DNA of 27,055 bases. Source: Candidatus Cloacimonadota bacterium. GTDB lineage: Bacteria; Cloacimonadota; Cloacimonadia; Cloacimonadales; TCS61. The translations under genes were made by a program, and so were the position numbers. A model generated the notes under the pieces. That model was not told where the DNA came from. It did not search any database and saw only the letters and a list, made by a program, of their open reading frames with translations. Every line of letters starts with the position of its first letter. The stretch's first letter is position 1. The stretch spans positions 1 to 27,055 of the forward strand of contig JAMOPB010000470.1 in NCBI GenBank assembly GCA_027064945.1. Reading direction: 5' to 3'. Below, piece by piece: positions 1 to 5,838 of this stretch.

Positions 1-93
1 ACTGTTAAAAGTGTTACTGTTGTTAATGATAAAATCAAAGTTGAAACTAAAAATAGTATATATGAATTACAAGTAATAAATATAATAGAATAA
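1..93 (+). CDS. 3' end of an unidentified gene (partial)
   Basis: An open frame runs from the first base to a TAA at 91-93 and encodes the last 30 residues of a protein rich in Val, Lys and Asn (it ends YELQVINIIE). Nothing here identifies a family. It lies 35 bases upstream of the Tad2 gene on the same strand, so it probably belongs to the same early transcript. A 6-bp hairpin starts inside its stop codon. Confidence 0.6.
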   Translation, partial: TVKSVTVVNDKIKVETKNSIYELQVINIIE

Positions 94-109
94 CTACAAC
101 GAGGTAGTT
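92..109 (+). other. Small hairpin between the truncated gene and tad2
   Basis: AACTAC at 92-97 pairs with GTAGTT at 104-109 around a six-base loop. Only a weak T-rich stretch follows, so it is a poor terminator candidate. A similar stem (ACTACC/GGTAGT) lies at 801-816, so the two hairpins bracket the Tad2 cassette. Confidence 0.4.
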
Positions 110-128
110 AATTTTAAAGGAGGAACAT

Positions 129-605
129 ATGAAAAAATATTTAGGAGTTAAATTAATTGAAGCAGAAAAAATGAGTTTAGGAACGTATAATAATTTCAGG
201 GGTTGGAGTATTCCACCAAATGAAAATCCTAAATCTTCGGGATATTTAGTAAGATACACAGACGGTTATGTTAGTTGGTCGCCAAAGAAACAATTTGAGG
301 AAGCTTATAGAACGATTAATAATTTGACTTTTGGTTTAGCAATTGAAGCGGTTAAAAAAGGTTCTAAAATTGCAAGAAAAGGTTGGAATGGTAAAAACAT
401 GTTTGTAGTTTATCAAAAAGGTTATCCTGATGGAATATCAAGTAATAAACAAACAGCAGAAGCATGGGGAATTAACGAAGGTGATTTATTTATAGTTAGA
501 CCTTATTTGCAATTAAAAACAGCTGATGGATCACATGCAATGTGGAGTCCTTCAACAAGCGATTGTTTAGCAGAAGATTGGAAAATAGTAGAGGAGGAAA
601 AATAA
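129..605 (+). CDS. tad2: Tad2-family anti-Thoeris protein (DUF2829) with extra N-terminal domain
   Basis: Residues about 66-158 match the DUF2829/Tad2 pattern: an opening FGLAIEAVKKGSKIARKGWNG, a central region around PYLQLKTADGSHAMW, and the closing SDCLAEDWKIVEE. Tad2 proteins are known phage counter-defence factors that bind and sequester the cyclic ADP-ribose-type signal made by Thoeris TIR proteins, so the NADase effector is not activated. Residues 1-60 form a separate domain (GVKLIEAEKMSLGTYNNFRG followed by YLVRYTDGYVSWSPK) that is common in Gram-positive phage proteins and has no known function that I can name. The 158-residue length is about 60 more than a minimal Tad2 domain. The start has a clear AAAGGAGG site at 116-123. 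It overlaps the next start by one base. The family call is firm; activity is inferred. Confidence 0.85.
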   Translation: MKKYLGVKLIEAEKMSLGTYNNFRGWSIPPNENPKSSGYLVRYTDGYVSWSPKKQFEEAYRTINNLTFGLAIEAVKKGSKIARKGWNGKNMFVVYQKGYPDGISSNKQTAEAWGINEGDLFIVRPYLQLKTADGSHAMWSPSTSDCLAEDWKIVEEEK

Positions 606-796
606 TGGAAACAGTAAATTTTGTAGTAGCACCATATGCATTATTTGACACATTGAGAGCATTTGAAAATGATAGAAACAGTGAATATCAAGTAGAGTAT
701 TCAGTAACTATGGAAGATGGCAATCTAGTAGTATATGCTGAAAGAAAATATTATCCTGTACCAACGCAAGCTTGTACAGATGCAAGACCAAGATAA
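605..796 (+). CDS. Small acidic phage protein of unknown function, coupled to tad2
   Basis: This 63-residue protein (METVNFVVAPYALFDTLRAF...) starts at the ATG that shares one base with the tad2 stop (TAATG). It has a GAGGAGG site at 591-597, so an in-frame upstream ATG is not needed. It has an N-terminal amphipathic stretch, a likely beta-hairpin (YSVTMEDGNLVVYAER), and a Pro/Arg-rich tail. No family is recognised. The coupling suggests it is made in fixed ratio with the anti-Thoeris protein, possibly as a second early or counter-defence factor; that is inference. Confidence 0.7.
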   Translation: METVNFVVAPYALFDTLRAFENDRNSEYQVEYSVTMEDGNLVVYAERKYYPVPTQACTDARPR

Positions 797-800
797 CAAA

Positions 801-1057
801 ACTACCTTCGGGTAGTATACATACGGTTTGAATACCAACAACAGCAGGCGTGCTGATGGTGACTAATAAACGCAAATTGGCGTGGAGGTATCCACATATT
901 ATAAAAATACACATTTTATAAAAACATACACTATATACTTGTAATATCACCATAAAAATCAAAGAAAGGAGCATAGGAGTAGAAACATCGGTCAGTAATA
1001 GGACCTGTTAATTTGTTAATAGGGAGTGGAAATAGGACGCTACTCCCTTATTTTTTT
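801..1057 (+). ncRNA. Candidate structured phage RNA ending in a terminator
   Basis: The gene-free stretch 797-1119 is not ordinary spacer. From 801 to 893 the sequence is visibly more GC-rich than the genome. It can form a hairpin ACTACC-TTCG-GGTAGT (801-816), then a three-way junction closed by ATACC 832-836 with GGTAT 887-891 and containing CAGCA/TGCTG (842-855) and ACGC/GCGT (870-883). An AT-rich linker (about 894-960) leads to a second folded block with AACA/TGTT and GGTC/GACC stems (984-1009), which ends in the terminator at 1021-1057. No ORF with a ribosome binding site fits. No known riboswitch or ribozyme consensus was recognised. It may be a free RNA or the 3' UTR of the Tad2 transcript. 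Confidence 0.4.
1021..1057 (+). terminator. Rho-independent terminator with a competing upstream arm
   Basis: AGGGAGTGG at 1021-1029 pairs with CTACTCCCT at 1040-1048 (nine pairs, one G-U) around a ten-base loop, followed by seven Ts at 1051-1057. Upstream, GGAGTAG at 976-982 is a perfect complement of CTACTCC at 1040-1046, so an alternative pairing would break the terminator. Confidence 0.8.
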
Positions 1058-1067
1058 AAAGTAACAC

Positions 1068-1096
1068 TTGATTAATTAAATATATTGTGATAAAAT
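1068..1096 (+). promoter_or_regulatory. Extended -10 promoter for the XRE regulator
   Basis: TTGATT at 1068-1073 and TAAAAT at 1091-1096 are 17 bases apart, and a TGA triplet precedes the -10 (extended -10). It lies directly after the terminator and 23 bases before the regulator ATG. Confidence 0.75.
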
Positions 1097-1119
1097 ATCA
1101 ATAACAAGGAGGTGTTAAA

Positions 1120-1311
1120 ATGATAATGATTGAATTTTTAAGAAGAAAGAAAGGCTTAAATCAATCGCAGCTAGGTGAGTTAATAGGAGTTACAACTCAA
1201 ACTATTAGTAATTGGGAAACTGAAAAGCTTGATCCACCCGTTAGTAGATACAAGCAATTAGCAAAAGTATTTAATTTAGAAAATTGGACTGAATTAACTA
1301 AAGAAGTATAG
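1120..1311 (+). CDS. XRE-family HTH regulator (Cro/CI-like)
   Basis: The 63-residue protein is a single helix-turn-helix domain (LRRKKGLNQSQLGELIGVTTQTISNWE, residues about 5-33), the typical HTH_3 signature of phage Cro/CI-type DNA-binding proteins. There is no C-terminal oligomerisation or cleavage domain, so it is more like Cro than a full-length CI repressor. AAGGAGGTG lies just upstream. The gene follows its own promoter and a terminator and precedes an antirepressor gene, so it is probably part of the phage's developmental switch. Two start codons are possible (MIM); the first is used here. Confidence 0.85.
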   Translation: MIMIEFLRRKKGLNQSQLGELIGVTTQTISNWETEKLDPPVSRYKQLAKVFNLENWTELTKEV

Positions 1312-1320
1312 GAGGTAGAT

Positions 1321-2034
1321 ATGAAAAAACTGATTAAATTAGAAAATGGAAACATTAAAATGACAAGTAGAGAAATTGCGGAATGGTTTGGAAAAAGACA
1401 CGCTGATGTAATGAGAGATATTAGAAGTGAAAGTGAAAGTTGTGGAATAAATATTGAATTAACCAACGCATATTTTGCACTCGTTAAATATCTTGCAGGC
1501 AATGGAGAAATGAAAAATGAATATCAATTATCTAAAAAAGGTATTTTACTAATTGGTGCTAGATATGATGCTAAATTAAGACTTGCATTAATAGAAAAAA
1601 TTGAAGAATTAGAAAACAAGCCACAAAACAGACAACAATTATTAGCTTTAGCAGTTATTGAAGCAAATAATTATATTGAAGAATTAAATGAACAATTAAC
1701 AATTGATAAACCATTTTCAGACTTTGCCAAAGCAATTGCTAATTCAAGTGATAGTATTCCTGTTGGATCATTTGCTAAAATGCTTAAAAACGATGGTATT
1801 AAATTAGGAAGAAACAAATTGTTTGAATGGTTAAGAGATAATGATTATTTAATTAAAAAAGGTAGAGAAAAAAATAATGCTAAACAAAGATATGTTGAAC
1901 AAGGTTTATTTGAAATAAAAGAAAGTGTTGTTCATACTGTTAAAGGTGATTTAATGACAACTACAACTTTAATGACAGGTAAAGGACAAATGTATTTCTT
2001 AGATAAGTTAGGCGATAAAAATGGCAAGTATTAA
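1321..2034 (+). CDS. Rha-type antirepressor with C-terminal KilAC/ANT domain
   Basis: Residues 1-100 match the phage Rha regulatory domain (TSREIAEWFGKRHADVMRDI, then EYQLSKKGILLIGARYDAKLRLALIEKIEEL). Residues about 130-235 match the KilAC/ANT antirepressor C-terminal domain (DSIPVGSFAKMLKNDGIKLG, NKLFEWLRDNDYLI, TTTTLMTGKGQMYFLDKL). Proteins of this architecture interfere with repressor function or regulate phage genes by binding DNA. The gene follows the XRE gene by nine bases with a GGAGG site. Its last bases overlap the replisome organizer start, so the switch and replication genes are co-transcribed. Confidence 0.88.
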   Translation: MKKLIKLENGNIKMTSREIAEWFGKRHADVMRDIRSESESCGINIELTNAYFALVKYLAGNGEMKNEYQLSKKGILLIGARYDAKLRLALIEKIEELENKPQNRQQLLALAVIEANNYIEELNEQLTIDKPFSDFAKAIANSSDSIPVGSFAKMLKNDGIKLGRNKLFEWLRDNDYLIKKGREKNNAKQRYVEQGLFEIKESVVHTVKGDLMTTTTLMTGKGQMYFLDKLGDKNGKY

Positions 2035-2869
2035 TTGGATAAAAATTTCTACTGATATATTTAATGATGAAAAAATATTAATAATTGAATCTTTACCAGA
2101 AGCTGATGCAATTATTGTTATTTGGTTTAAGCTTTTAGTATTAACCGGTAGAACTAATTCATCAGGTGTTTTAATTATGAATAATAGAATTGCTTACACC
2201 GAAGATATGTTAGCAACTATATTTAGAAAGAAAAAAGCTGTAATTCAATTAGCATTAAAAACATTTGAAAAATTAGGTATGATAGAAATAATAAACAATG
2301 CAATAACGATTCCTAATTGGGAAAAACATCAAAATATAGATGGATTAGATAAAATTAAAGAACAAAGAAGAGTGAGAGCACAGGCTTATAGAGATAAACA
2401 GAAGTTATTATTAAATAGTAACGTTACGCATAACGTTGACGTAACGGATAGTAACGCAACAGAAGAAGAAGAAGAAAAAGAGAAAGAAAAGGATAAAGAA
2501 AAAGATAAAGAACTTAAAAAGAATTTAAATCATATAATCGTGGAAGACATAATTTCACATCTGAATTTAAAAACAAATAAAAGTTATAAATCTACAACTA
2601 AAAAAACTAAAGATTTAATTCAAGCAAGATTAAATGAAGAATTTACAGTTGATGATTTTAAAAAAGTAATAGATATCAAATGCAGAGATTGGTTACATGA
2701 TAACAAAATGAATAAATTTCTAAGACCAGAAACATTATTCAGTAATAAATTTGAAGGATATTTAAATCAACAAAATGCAAGTAGCAAATCAATGGATGAT
2801 CTCAAACAAGAATTTGATGATGAATGGGGCAATTTTATAAGAAAGGTTGAAGAAAATGAAAGCCAATGA
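2021..2869 (+). CDS. Phage replisome organizer / replication initiator
   Basis: The N-terminal part (residues 1-120) resembles the phage replisome organizer domain, a winged-helix origin binder (INWIKISTDIFNDEKILIIE..., ITIPNWEKHQN). The C-terminal part (about 174-252) matches the conserved phage C-terminal domain of DnaD-like initiators (LNLKTNKSYKSTTKKTKDLI, RLNEEFTVDDFKKVIDIK, FLRPETLFSNKFEGYL). Between them is a charged Glu/Lys linker. Such proteins bind the phage origin and recruit the helicase loader. The linker codons at 2418-2456 contain repeated TAACG boxes, a possible origin inside the gene. The start overlaps the antirepressor gene, and the end overlaps the next gene by 14 bases. 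Confidence 0.85.
   Translation: MASINWIKISTDIFNDEKILIIESLPEADAIIVIWFKLLVLTGRTNSSGVLIMNNRIAYTEDMLATIFRKKKAVIQLALKTFEKLGMIEIINNAITIPNWEKHQNIDGLDKIKEQRRVRAQAYRDKQKLLLNSNVTHNVDVTDSNATEEEEEKEKEKDKEKDKELKKNLNHIIVEDIISHLNLKTNKSYKSTTKKTKDLIQARLNEEFTVDDFKKVIDIKCRDWLHDNKMNKFLRPETLFSNKFEGYLNQQNASSKSMDDLKQEFDDEWGNFIRKVEENESQ
2418..2456 (+). other. Candidate replication origin: TAACG iterons inside the initiator gene
   Basis: TAACG occurs at 2419, 2431, 2442 and 2452 (steps of 12, 11 and 10 bases, about one helical turn). The first copy lies within a perfect palindrome, GTAACGTTAC (2418-2427). The surrounding gene mostly uses AAT, ACT and ACA codons, but here it switches to AAC and ACG, which suggests selection on the DNA rather than on the disordered peptide it encodes. 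A long purine-rich tract follows. Origins inside initiator genes are well known (lambda O, many Gram-positive phages). Confidence 0.5.
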
Positions 2870-3431
2870 ATTTTCTAATATTATGAAATTAATAACAGTA
2901 TTCTTCCCGAAGTTTCAAGAAAACATAAATGACGATTTTAAAAAGCAAATTTGGTATGAAGTTTTAGGTGATTTGGATTACACAGTTACTCAAATAGCAC
3001 TTAAAAAATTGTTATCAAGTTGTAGATATATGCCGACAGTTGCAGAAATTAGACAAGCAGTAAGTGAATTAAACAATCCTAACACGTTAATGAGTGGTGC
3101 AGAAGCATGGGGAGAAGTTACAAGGGCAATATCAAGACATGGATCATATGCAGAGAAAGAAGCTTTAAATTCTATGAGTGATGGTGTTGCATTGTTAATT
3201 AAACGAATGGGTTGGAAAGATATTTGTATGAGCGAAAACATTATGGCAGACAGAGCACATTTTATAAAATTATGGAGTGAACAGCAAACTAAAGATAGAA
3301 ATTATGGTGCATTGCCAAATGAAGTTAAACAATTTATTGAAAATAAAAAAGAAAAACAAAAATTATTAAGTGAAACTAATGAAAAAGAAATGATGAAAAA
3401 ATTGATAAAAGCAGTAGGGATAAAAGAATAG
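2856..3431 (+). CDS. Helicase loader/inhibitor-like protein (G39P-type)
   Basis: The N-terminal 70 residues fit the phage G39P/helicase-loader pattern (EFSNIMKLITVFFPKF, IWYEVLGDLDYTVTQIALKKLL, SCRYMPTVAEIRQ). This fold delivers the replicative helicase to the initiator-bound origin. The middle (residues about 80-150) is also typical of these phage proteins (AWGEVTRAISRHGSY, DGVALLIKRMGWKDIC). The C-terminus is a charged helix. I chose the ATG at 2856 rather than the TTG at 2847 because AAAGG at 2842-2846 is properly spaced. The position right after the initiator gene supports the role. Whether it loads or inhibits the helicase is not visible. Confidence 0.75.
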   Translation: MKANEFSNIMKLITVFFPKFQENINDDFKKQIWYEVLGDLDYTVTQIALKKLLSSCRYMPTVAEIRQAVSELNNPNTLMSGAEAWGEVTRAISRHGSYAEKEALNSMSDGVALLIKRMGWKDICMSENIMADRAHFIKLWSEQQTKDRNYGALPNEVKQFIENKKEKQKLLSETNEKEMMKKLIKAVGIKE

Positions 3432-3440
3432 GAGGAGAAC

Positions 3441-3641
3441 ATGACGAAATTACAATCAGTATTAAAAGATCACACAGAATTAACAGAAAAAGAAGTTATG
3501 AATAACTGTCCTAATCACTTTAGAATGGAACCAGAAGCAGATTTTAAAACATTATTAATTTATGTAGTAAGTAAAAAAATTTATGGCTGTAGAGGGATCA
3601 GCTGCGAGGAGTGTTGGAATAGTGAGGTGGAAAATGAATGA
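3441..3641 (+). CDS. Small Cys-containing phage protein, unknown
   Basis: The 66-residue protein has a strong AGGAGG site ahead of its ATG. It carries four cysteines, one early (NNCPNHF) and three in a C-terminal cluster (YGCRGISCEECWNS), which could bind a metal ion. The N-terminus (LQSVLKDHTELTEKEVMNNC) is probably helical. No family is recognised. It follows the helicase loader by nine bases and overlaps the next small gene, so it is in the replication operon. Confidence 0.7.
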   Translation: MTKLQSVLKDHTELTEKEVMNNCPNHFRMEPEADFKTLLIYVVSKKIYGCRGISCEECWNSEVENE

Positions 3642-3738
3642 TTATATGTTATTTTCAGCTTTAACAATAAGTGGTTTAGCAACATTGATATTAGTTAGCG
3701 GTATTAGAATTTTAATAATAGATAAATGGGGTGAATGA
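3634..3738 (+). CDS. 34-residue single-pass membrane peptide
   Basis: A short ORF starts in the last codons of the preceding gene (ATG at 3634, with GAGGTGG at 3624-3630). It encodes a hydrophobic segment (LFSALTISGLATLILVSGI and following residues) ending in a charged tail (DKWGE). The layout is of a one-helix membrane peptide. It is tightly overlapped on both sides (the next start is at 3735). The role is unknown. It is real if the overlaps reflect translational coupling. Confidence 0.55.
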   Translation: MNDYMLFSALTISGLATLILVSGIRILIIDKWGE

Positions 3739-3905
3739 TGTATGCATTATATAAAGGTGAAATCATACTTGCTACCGGTACAATTTATCAAATAGCTGAA
3801 AAAATGAATATTAAAGCAAGAACAGTATTGTTTTATGGAACGAAAAGTTATTTAAAAAGAGCATCGGGCAAAGGTGATAACAATAGAGTGCTGGTGAAAA
3901 TATGA
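3735..3905 (+). CDS. 56-residue basic phage peptide, unknown
   Basis: The ATG at 3735 overlaps the preceding stop (ATGA). The product (MMYALYKGEIILATGTIYQI AEKMNIKART...) has a short beta-like start and a helix (YQIAEKMNIKARTVLFYGT) resembling the small phage HTH-like proteins that begin 'YALYKGDe.la.Gt..eiA'. That resemblance is from general familiarity only. It ends basic (KRASGKGDNNRVLVKI). It is coupled to the next gene by ATGA. Confidence 0.6.
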   Translation: MMYALYKGEIILATGTIYQIAEKMNIKARTVLFYGTKSYLKRASGKGDNNRVLVKI

Positions 3906-4030
3906 AAAATGCAGAAGATATAAATATATATAACAATGCAATAGTATATGAGCGAAAGCATGGTAATAATTTGAAATATATAGCGTATTTGCAAGAAAAG
4001 TTGAGGAAGTTGGTAAAAATAAAGAATTAA
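3902..4030 (+). CDS. 42-residue phage peptide, unknown
   Basis: The ORF starts in an ATGA overlap with the previous gene and runs to TAA at 4030. The product is MKNAEDINIYNNAIVYERKH followed by a helical, Lys-rich end (LKYIAYLQEKLRKLVKIKN). No family is recognised. It is the last of the overlapping small genes before a folded intergenic stretch. Confidence 0.5.
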   Translation: MKNAEDINIYNNAIVYERKHGNNLKYIAYLQEKLRKLVKIKN

Positions 4031-4043
4031 AATATCAAAATAG

Positions 4044-4095
4044 TATTCCCTATGAAGTGTAGACAGACTTTAAGGGAGTAAGAGAGTAAATACTC
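4044..4095 (+). other. Tandem hairpins in the 4031-4140 spacer
   Basis: TATTCCCT at 4044-4051 pairs with AGGGAGTA at 4073-4080, with an inner AAGT/ACTT stem (4055-4058 and 4067-4070). A second hairpin, GAGTA-AA-TACTC, lies at 4084-4095. GAGTA occurs twice (4076 and 4084), so TACTC at 4091 can pair with either copy. No T-tract follows, so this is not a classical terminator. It may shape the leader of the next gene. Confidence 0.4.
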
Positions 4096-4140
4096 GTTGG
4101 AGAAATAAAAACCGTTAGAATTAGAATGAGGAGGGAAAAT

Positions 4141-4479
4141 ATGAAAACTGAACAGATGGTACAACAGGAAAATATAGATGAATTAATTAGATTGCAAAAA
4201 GAAAATCCAGATGCTAGAATTATGTGTTTTGTAAGCGAAGAATGCAATAATGGTGATTTTAGTTATATGTCTGCAAATTTTGGCAAACCAAGGTTAGAAA
4301 ATATGGCTTTAATAAATAATTATTGGTTAGATGATGAAGAAGAAATTAAAGAAAATATTGCTTGTGATATTGACGAAGAATTTGATTCAATTTCTAGAAA
4401 AGAATTTGAAGAAATGGTTGAAAAAAAATTCGAAGAAATTATCGAAGAAATTATCGTAATTTATATTGAAAGTTATTAA
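4141..4479 (+). CDS. Acidic hypothetical phage protein
   Basis: The start at 4141 is fixed by GAGGAGGG at 4127-4134; the earlier in-frame ATG at 4126 lies before this site. The product is about 112 residues and strongly acidic. It has an N-terminal helix (IDELIRLQKENPDARIMCFV), a likely beta-strand core (DARIMCFVSEEC...FSYMSANFG) and a Glu-rich helical end (RKEFEEMVEKKFEEIIEEII). No known family is recognised. It is separated from the previous genes by folded spacer and lies 24 bases before the next gene. Confidence 0.7.
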   Translation: MKTEQMVQQENIDELIRLQKENPDARIMCFVSEECNNGDFSYMSANFGKPRLENMALINNYWLDDEEEIKENIACDIDEEFDSISRKEFEEMVEKKFEEIIEEIIVIYIESY

Positions 4480-4503
4480 AAAAATATGAAAAGAGGTTAA
4501 ACA

Positions 4504-4962
4504 ATGAAAAATTATTATAAAGAATTTATGAAAGATAATAATTTGAAAGAAGAAAGTAAAATTTTAATAAAAAGTGGTGAACACAAAGGTGAAAAAGTAT
4601 CGGTAAGTAACTGCTGTATGATTATATTAGGAGCGACTAATTCAAGTAAATTTGACGAATTGGAAGAACTTAAATTAGAAAACTTAATTATGAGGGGTAA
4701 AGTTGAATTTGAGAAAGTGACTAATTATGAAGAAATAAGATTTGCTGAAGCATTGGATAGAATGAAAAACGAAGAAAAAACGTTTATAGAATTTGCAAAC
4801 GAGAAAAAGTTTGAAATTGAATTATCGTTAGAATATGCCGGAAGAATAAATTTTGATACCGAAATATTAAATATAATTCAGAGAACGGAAATGATGGATA
4901 AATATCTTAAAATAACTGATGCATTAAATCATCAATTTTATAAGGAGTGTGAAAATGAATAA
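4504..4962 (+). CDS. Hypothetical phage protein
   Basis: The 152-residue protein is helical and highly charged. It contains a short beta-like part (ESKILIKSGEHKGEKVSVSN, residues about 17-36) and long helices later (YEEIRFAEALDRMKNEEKTF, LNIIQRTEMMDKYLKITDAL). AAAGAGG precedes the ATG. I do not recognise a family. It is the last gene before the promoter at 4973-5001, so it ends the replication transcript. Confidence 0.7.
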   Translation: MKNYYKEFMKDNNLKEESKILIKSGEHKGEKVSVSNCCMIILGATNSSKFDELEELKLENLIMRGKVEFEKVTNYEEIRFAEALDRMKNEEKTFIEFANEKKFEIELSLEYAGRINFDTEILNIIQRTEMMDKYLKITDALNHQFYKECENE

Positions 4963-4972
4963 CAAAGAATGG

Positions 4973-5001
4973 TTGTTATTTGTTTAATAAAGTGTTATAA
5001 T
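4973..5001 (+). promoter_or_regulatory. Extended -10 promoter before the AlpA-like HTH gene
   Basis: TTGTTA at 4973-4978 and TATAAT at 4996-5001 are 17 bases apart, with TGT directly before the -10. It lies 19 bases before the ATG at 5021. Confidence 0.75.
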
Positions 5002-5020
5002 GTGGTAAGGAGGTGTTAAA

Positions 5021-5173
5021 ATGTTAAACACTAAAGAAGTAAGCGAATTGTTAAAAGTGCATCAAAACACGTTGTATAAAATGATTAAGGAAGGACTTCC
5101 AAGTTATAAAATTGGTAATACTAGACGATATGACGAAAAGGAGGTGCTTCAATGGATCAAAGAGAACAAGTAG
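5021..5173 (+). CDS. AlpA/excisionase-like HTH protein
   Basis: The 50-residue product (MLNTKEVSELLKVHQNTLYK..., GNTRRYDEKEVLQWIKE) matches the HTH_17 / MerR-like winged-helix 'excisionase-type' domain: helix, recognition helix, then the wing with RR-Y. These proteins bend DNA as excisionases or act as small transcription regulators. AAGGAGGTG is well placed, and the gene has its own promoter. The last 22 bases overlap the start of the HNH gene in another frame. With no integrase in the window, a regulatory role is as likely as excision. Confidence 0.8.
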   Translation: MLNTKEVSELLKVHQNTLYKMIKEGLPSYKIGNTRRYDEKEVLQWIKENK

Positions 5174-5838
5174 AAATTTGGAAAGATGTTAAAGGATATG
5201 AGGATTATTATCAAGTTAGTAATTTAGGCAGAGTTAAAAGTTTAGATAGAATGATTGATAATGGGAAAGGAAAATATAAAAAAACAGGTAGAATTTTAAA
5301 ACAATCTAATACAACAACAGGATATAAAAAAGTTGAATTAAGTGTAAACGCACATAAAAAATCTAAAAAAGTTCACAGATTAGTATTAGAATCTTTTAAT
5401 GAAGTTCATTTAAAAAAAAGAAATATTTGTAATCATATTGACAATAACCCTCATAATAATAATATTAATAACTTAGAATGGTGTACTCAAAAAGAAAATA
5501 TTGAACATGCTTATAAAATTGGTGCTATACCAACATTAAATTTTGAAAAGAAAATTCTTGAAGAAATGTATATAAATAAAAAAATATCGTTAAATGATAT
5601 TGCAAAAAAATTAAATTCTAATGAAACAACGATAAAAAGATATTTGAAATTATATGGTGTTAAAATGAGAAGTATATCAGAAGCTCGAAGTTTGAAATAT
5701 GGTATAAAAGCAAAAGAAGTAAAAGAAATGTTGAAAACAAAAACACAATTGGAAATAGCAAATGAATACGGTTGCAATCCAACAACTATATCACACGCTA
5801 TAAAAAGATTTAAAAAGAATGGAGAGTGGTTAAAATAA
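5152..5838 (+). CDS. NUMOD4-HNH homing endonuclease, free-standing
   Basis: Residues 8-52 form a NUMOD4 DNA-binding motif (EIWKDVKGYEDYYQVSNLGRVKSL). Residues about 75-120 form the HNH_3 nuclease (VHRLVLESFN, NHIDNN, NNNINNLEWCTQKENIEHA). The C-terminal 100 residues hold two helix-turn-helix-like segments (ISLNDIAKKLNSNETTIKRY and TQLEIANEYGCNPTTISHAI) that would add target specificity. The enzyme nicks or cuts alleles lacking the gene, which drives copying into related phages. It overlaps the HTH gene by 22 bases and the ssb start by 13, so it is inserted almost without spacer. AAAAGGAGGTG precedes the ATG. The coding sequence looks intact. Confidence 0.88.
   Translation: MDQREQVEIWKDVKGYEDYYQVSNLGRVKSLDRMIDNGKGKYKKTGRILKQSNTTTGYKKVELSVNAHKKSKKVHRLVLESFNEVHLKKRNICNHIDNNPHNNNINNLEWCTQKENIEHAYKIGAIPTLNFEKKILEEMYINKKISLNDIAKKLNSNETTIKRYLKLYGVKMRSISEARSLKYGIKAKEVKEMLKTKTQLEIANEYGCNPTTISHAIKRFKKNGEWLK

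Noticed and set aside
851..883. Hammerhead ribozyme core (CTGATG at 853-858)
   Set aside because: The following GAAA and the required third stem are missing, so only the chance CTGATG is present.
976..1046. tRNA-like seven-pair outer stem with about 71 bases between its ends
   Set aside because: No T-arm with TTC-type loop, no clear anticodon arm and no normal D-loop; the 3' arm is part of a terminator.
1021..1057. T-box-like leader (AGGG...TGG next to a terminator)
   Set aside because: The conserved T-box core is not matched, no specifier loop is visible, and no aminoacyl-tRNA or amino acid gene follows.
2461..2511. Purine-rich GAA/AAG tract as a simple-sequence repeat or phase-variation site
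   Set aside because: It encodes the charged linker of the initiator in one frame with mixed codons and is not a uniform repeat.
4955..4987. Ten-residue ORF MNNKEWLLFV
   Set aside because: It is too short to support, lies within the promoter region at 4973-5001, and shows no other sign of being a gene.
5152..5838. Group I intron hosting the HNH gene
   Set aside because: No intron core sequences are seen and both flanking genes stay complete outside the HNH reading frame; it is a free-standing endonuclease.
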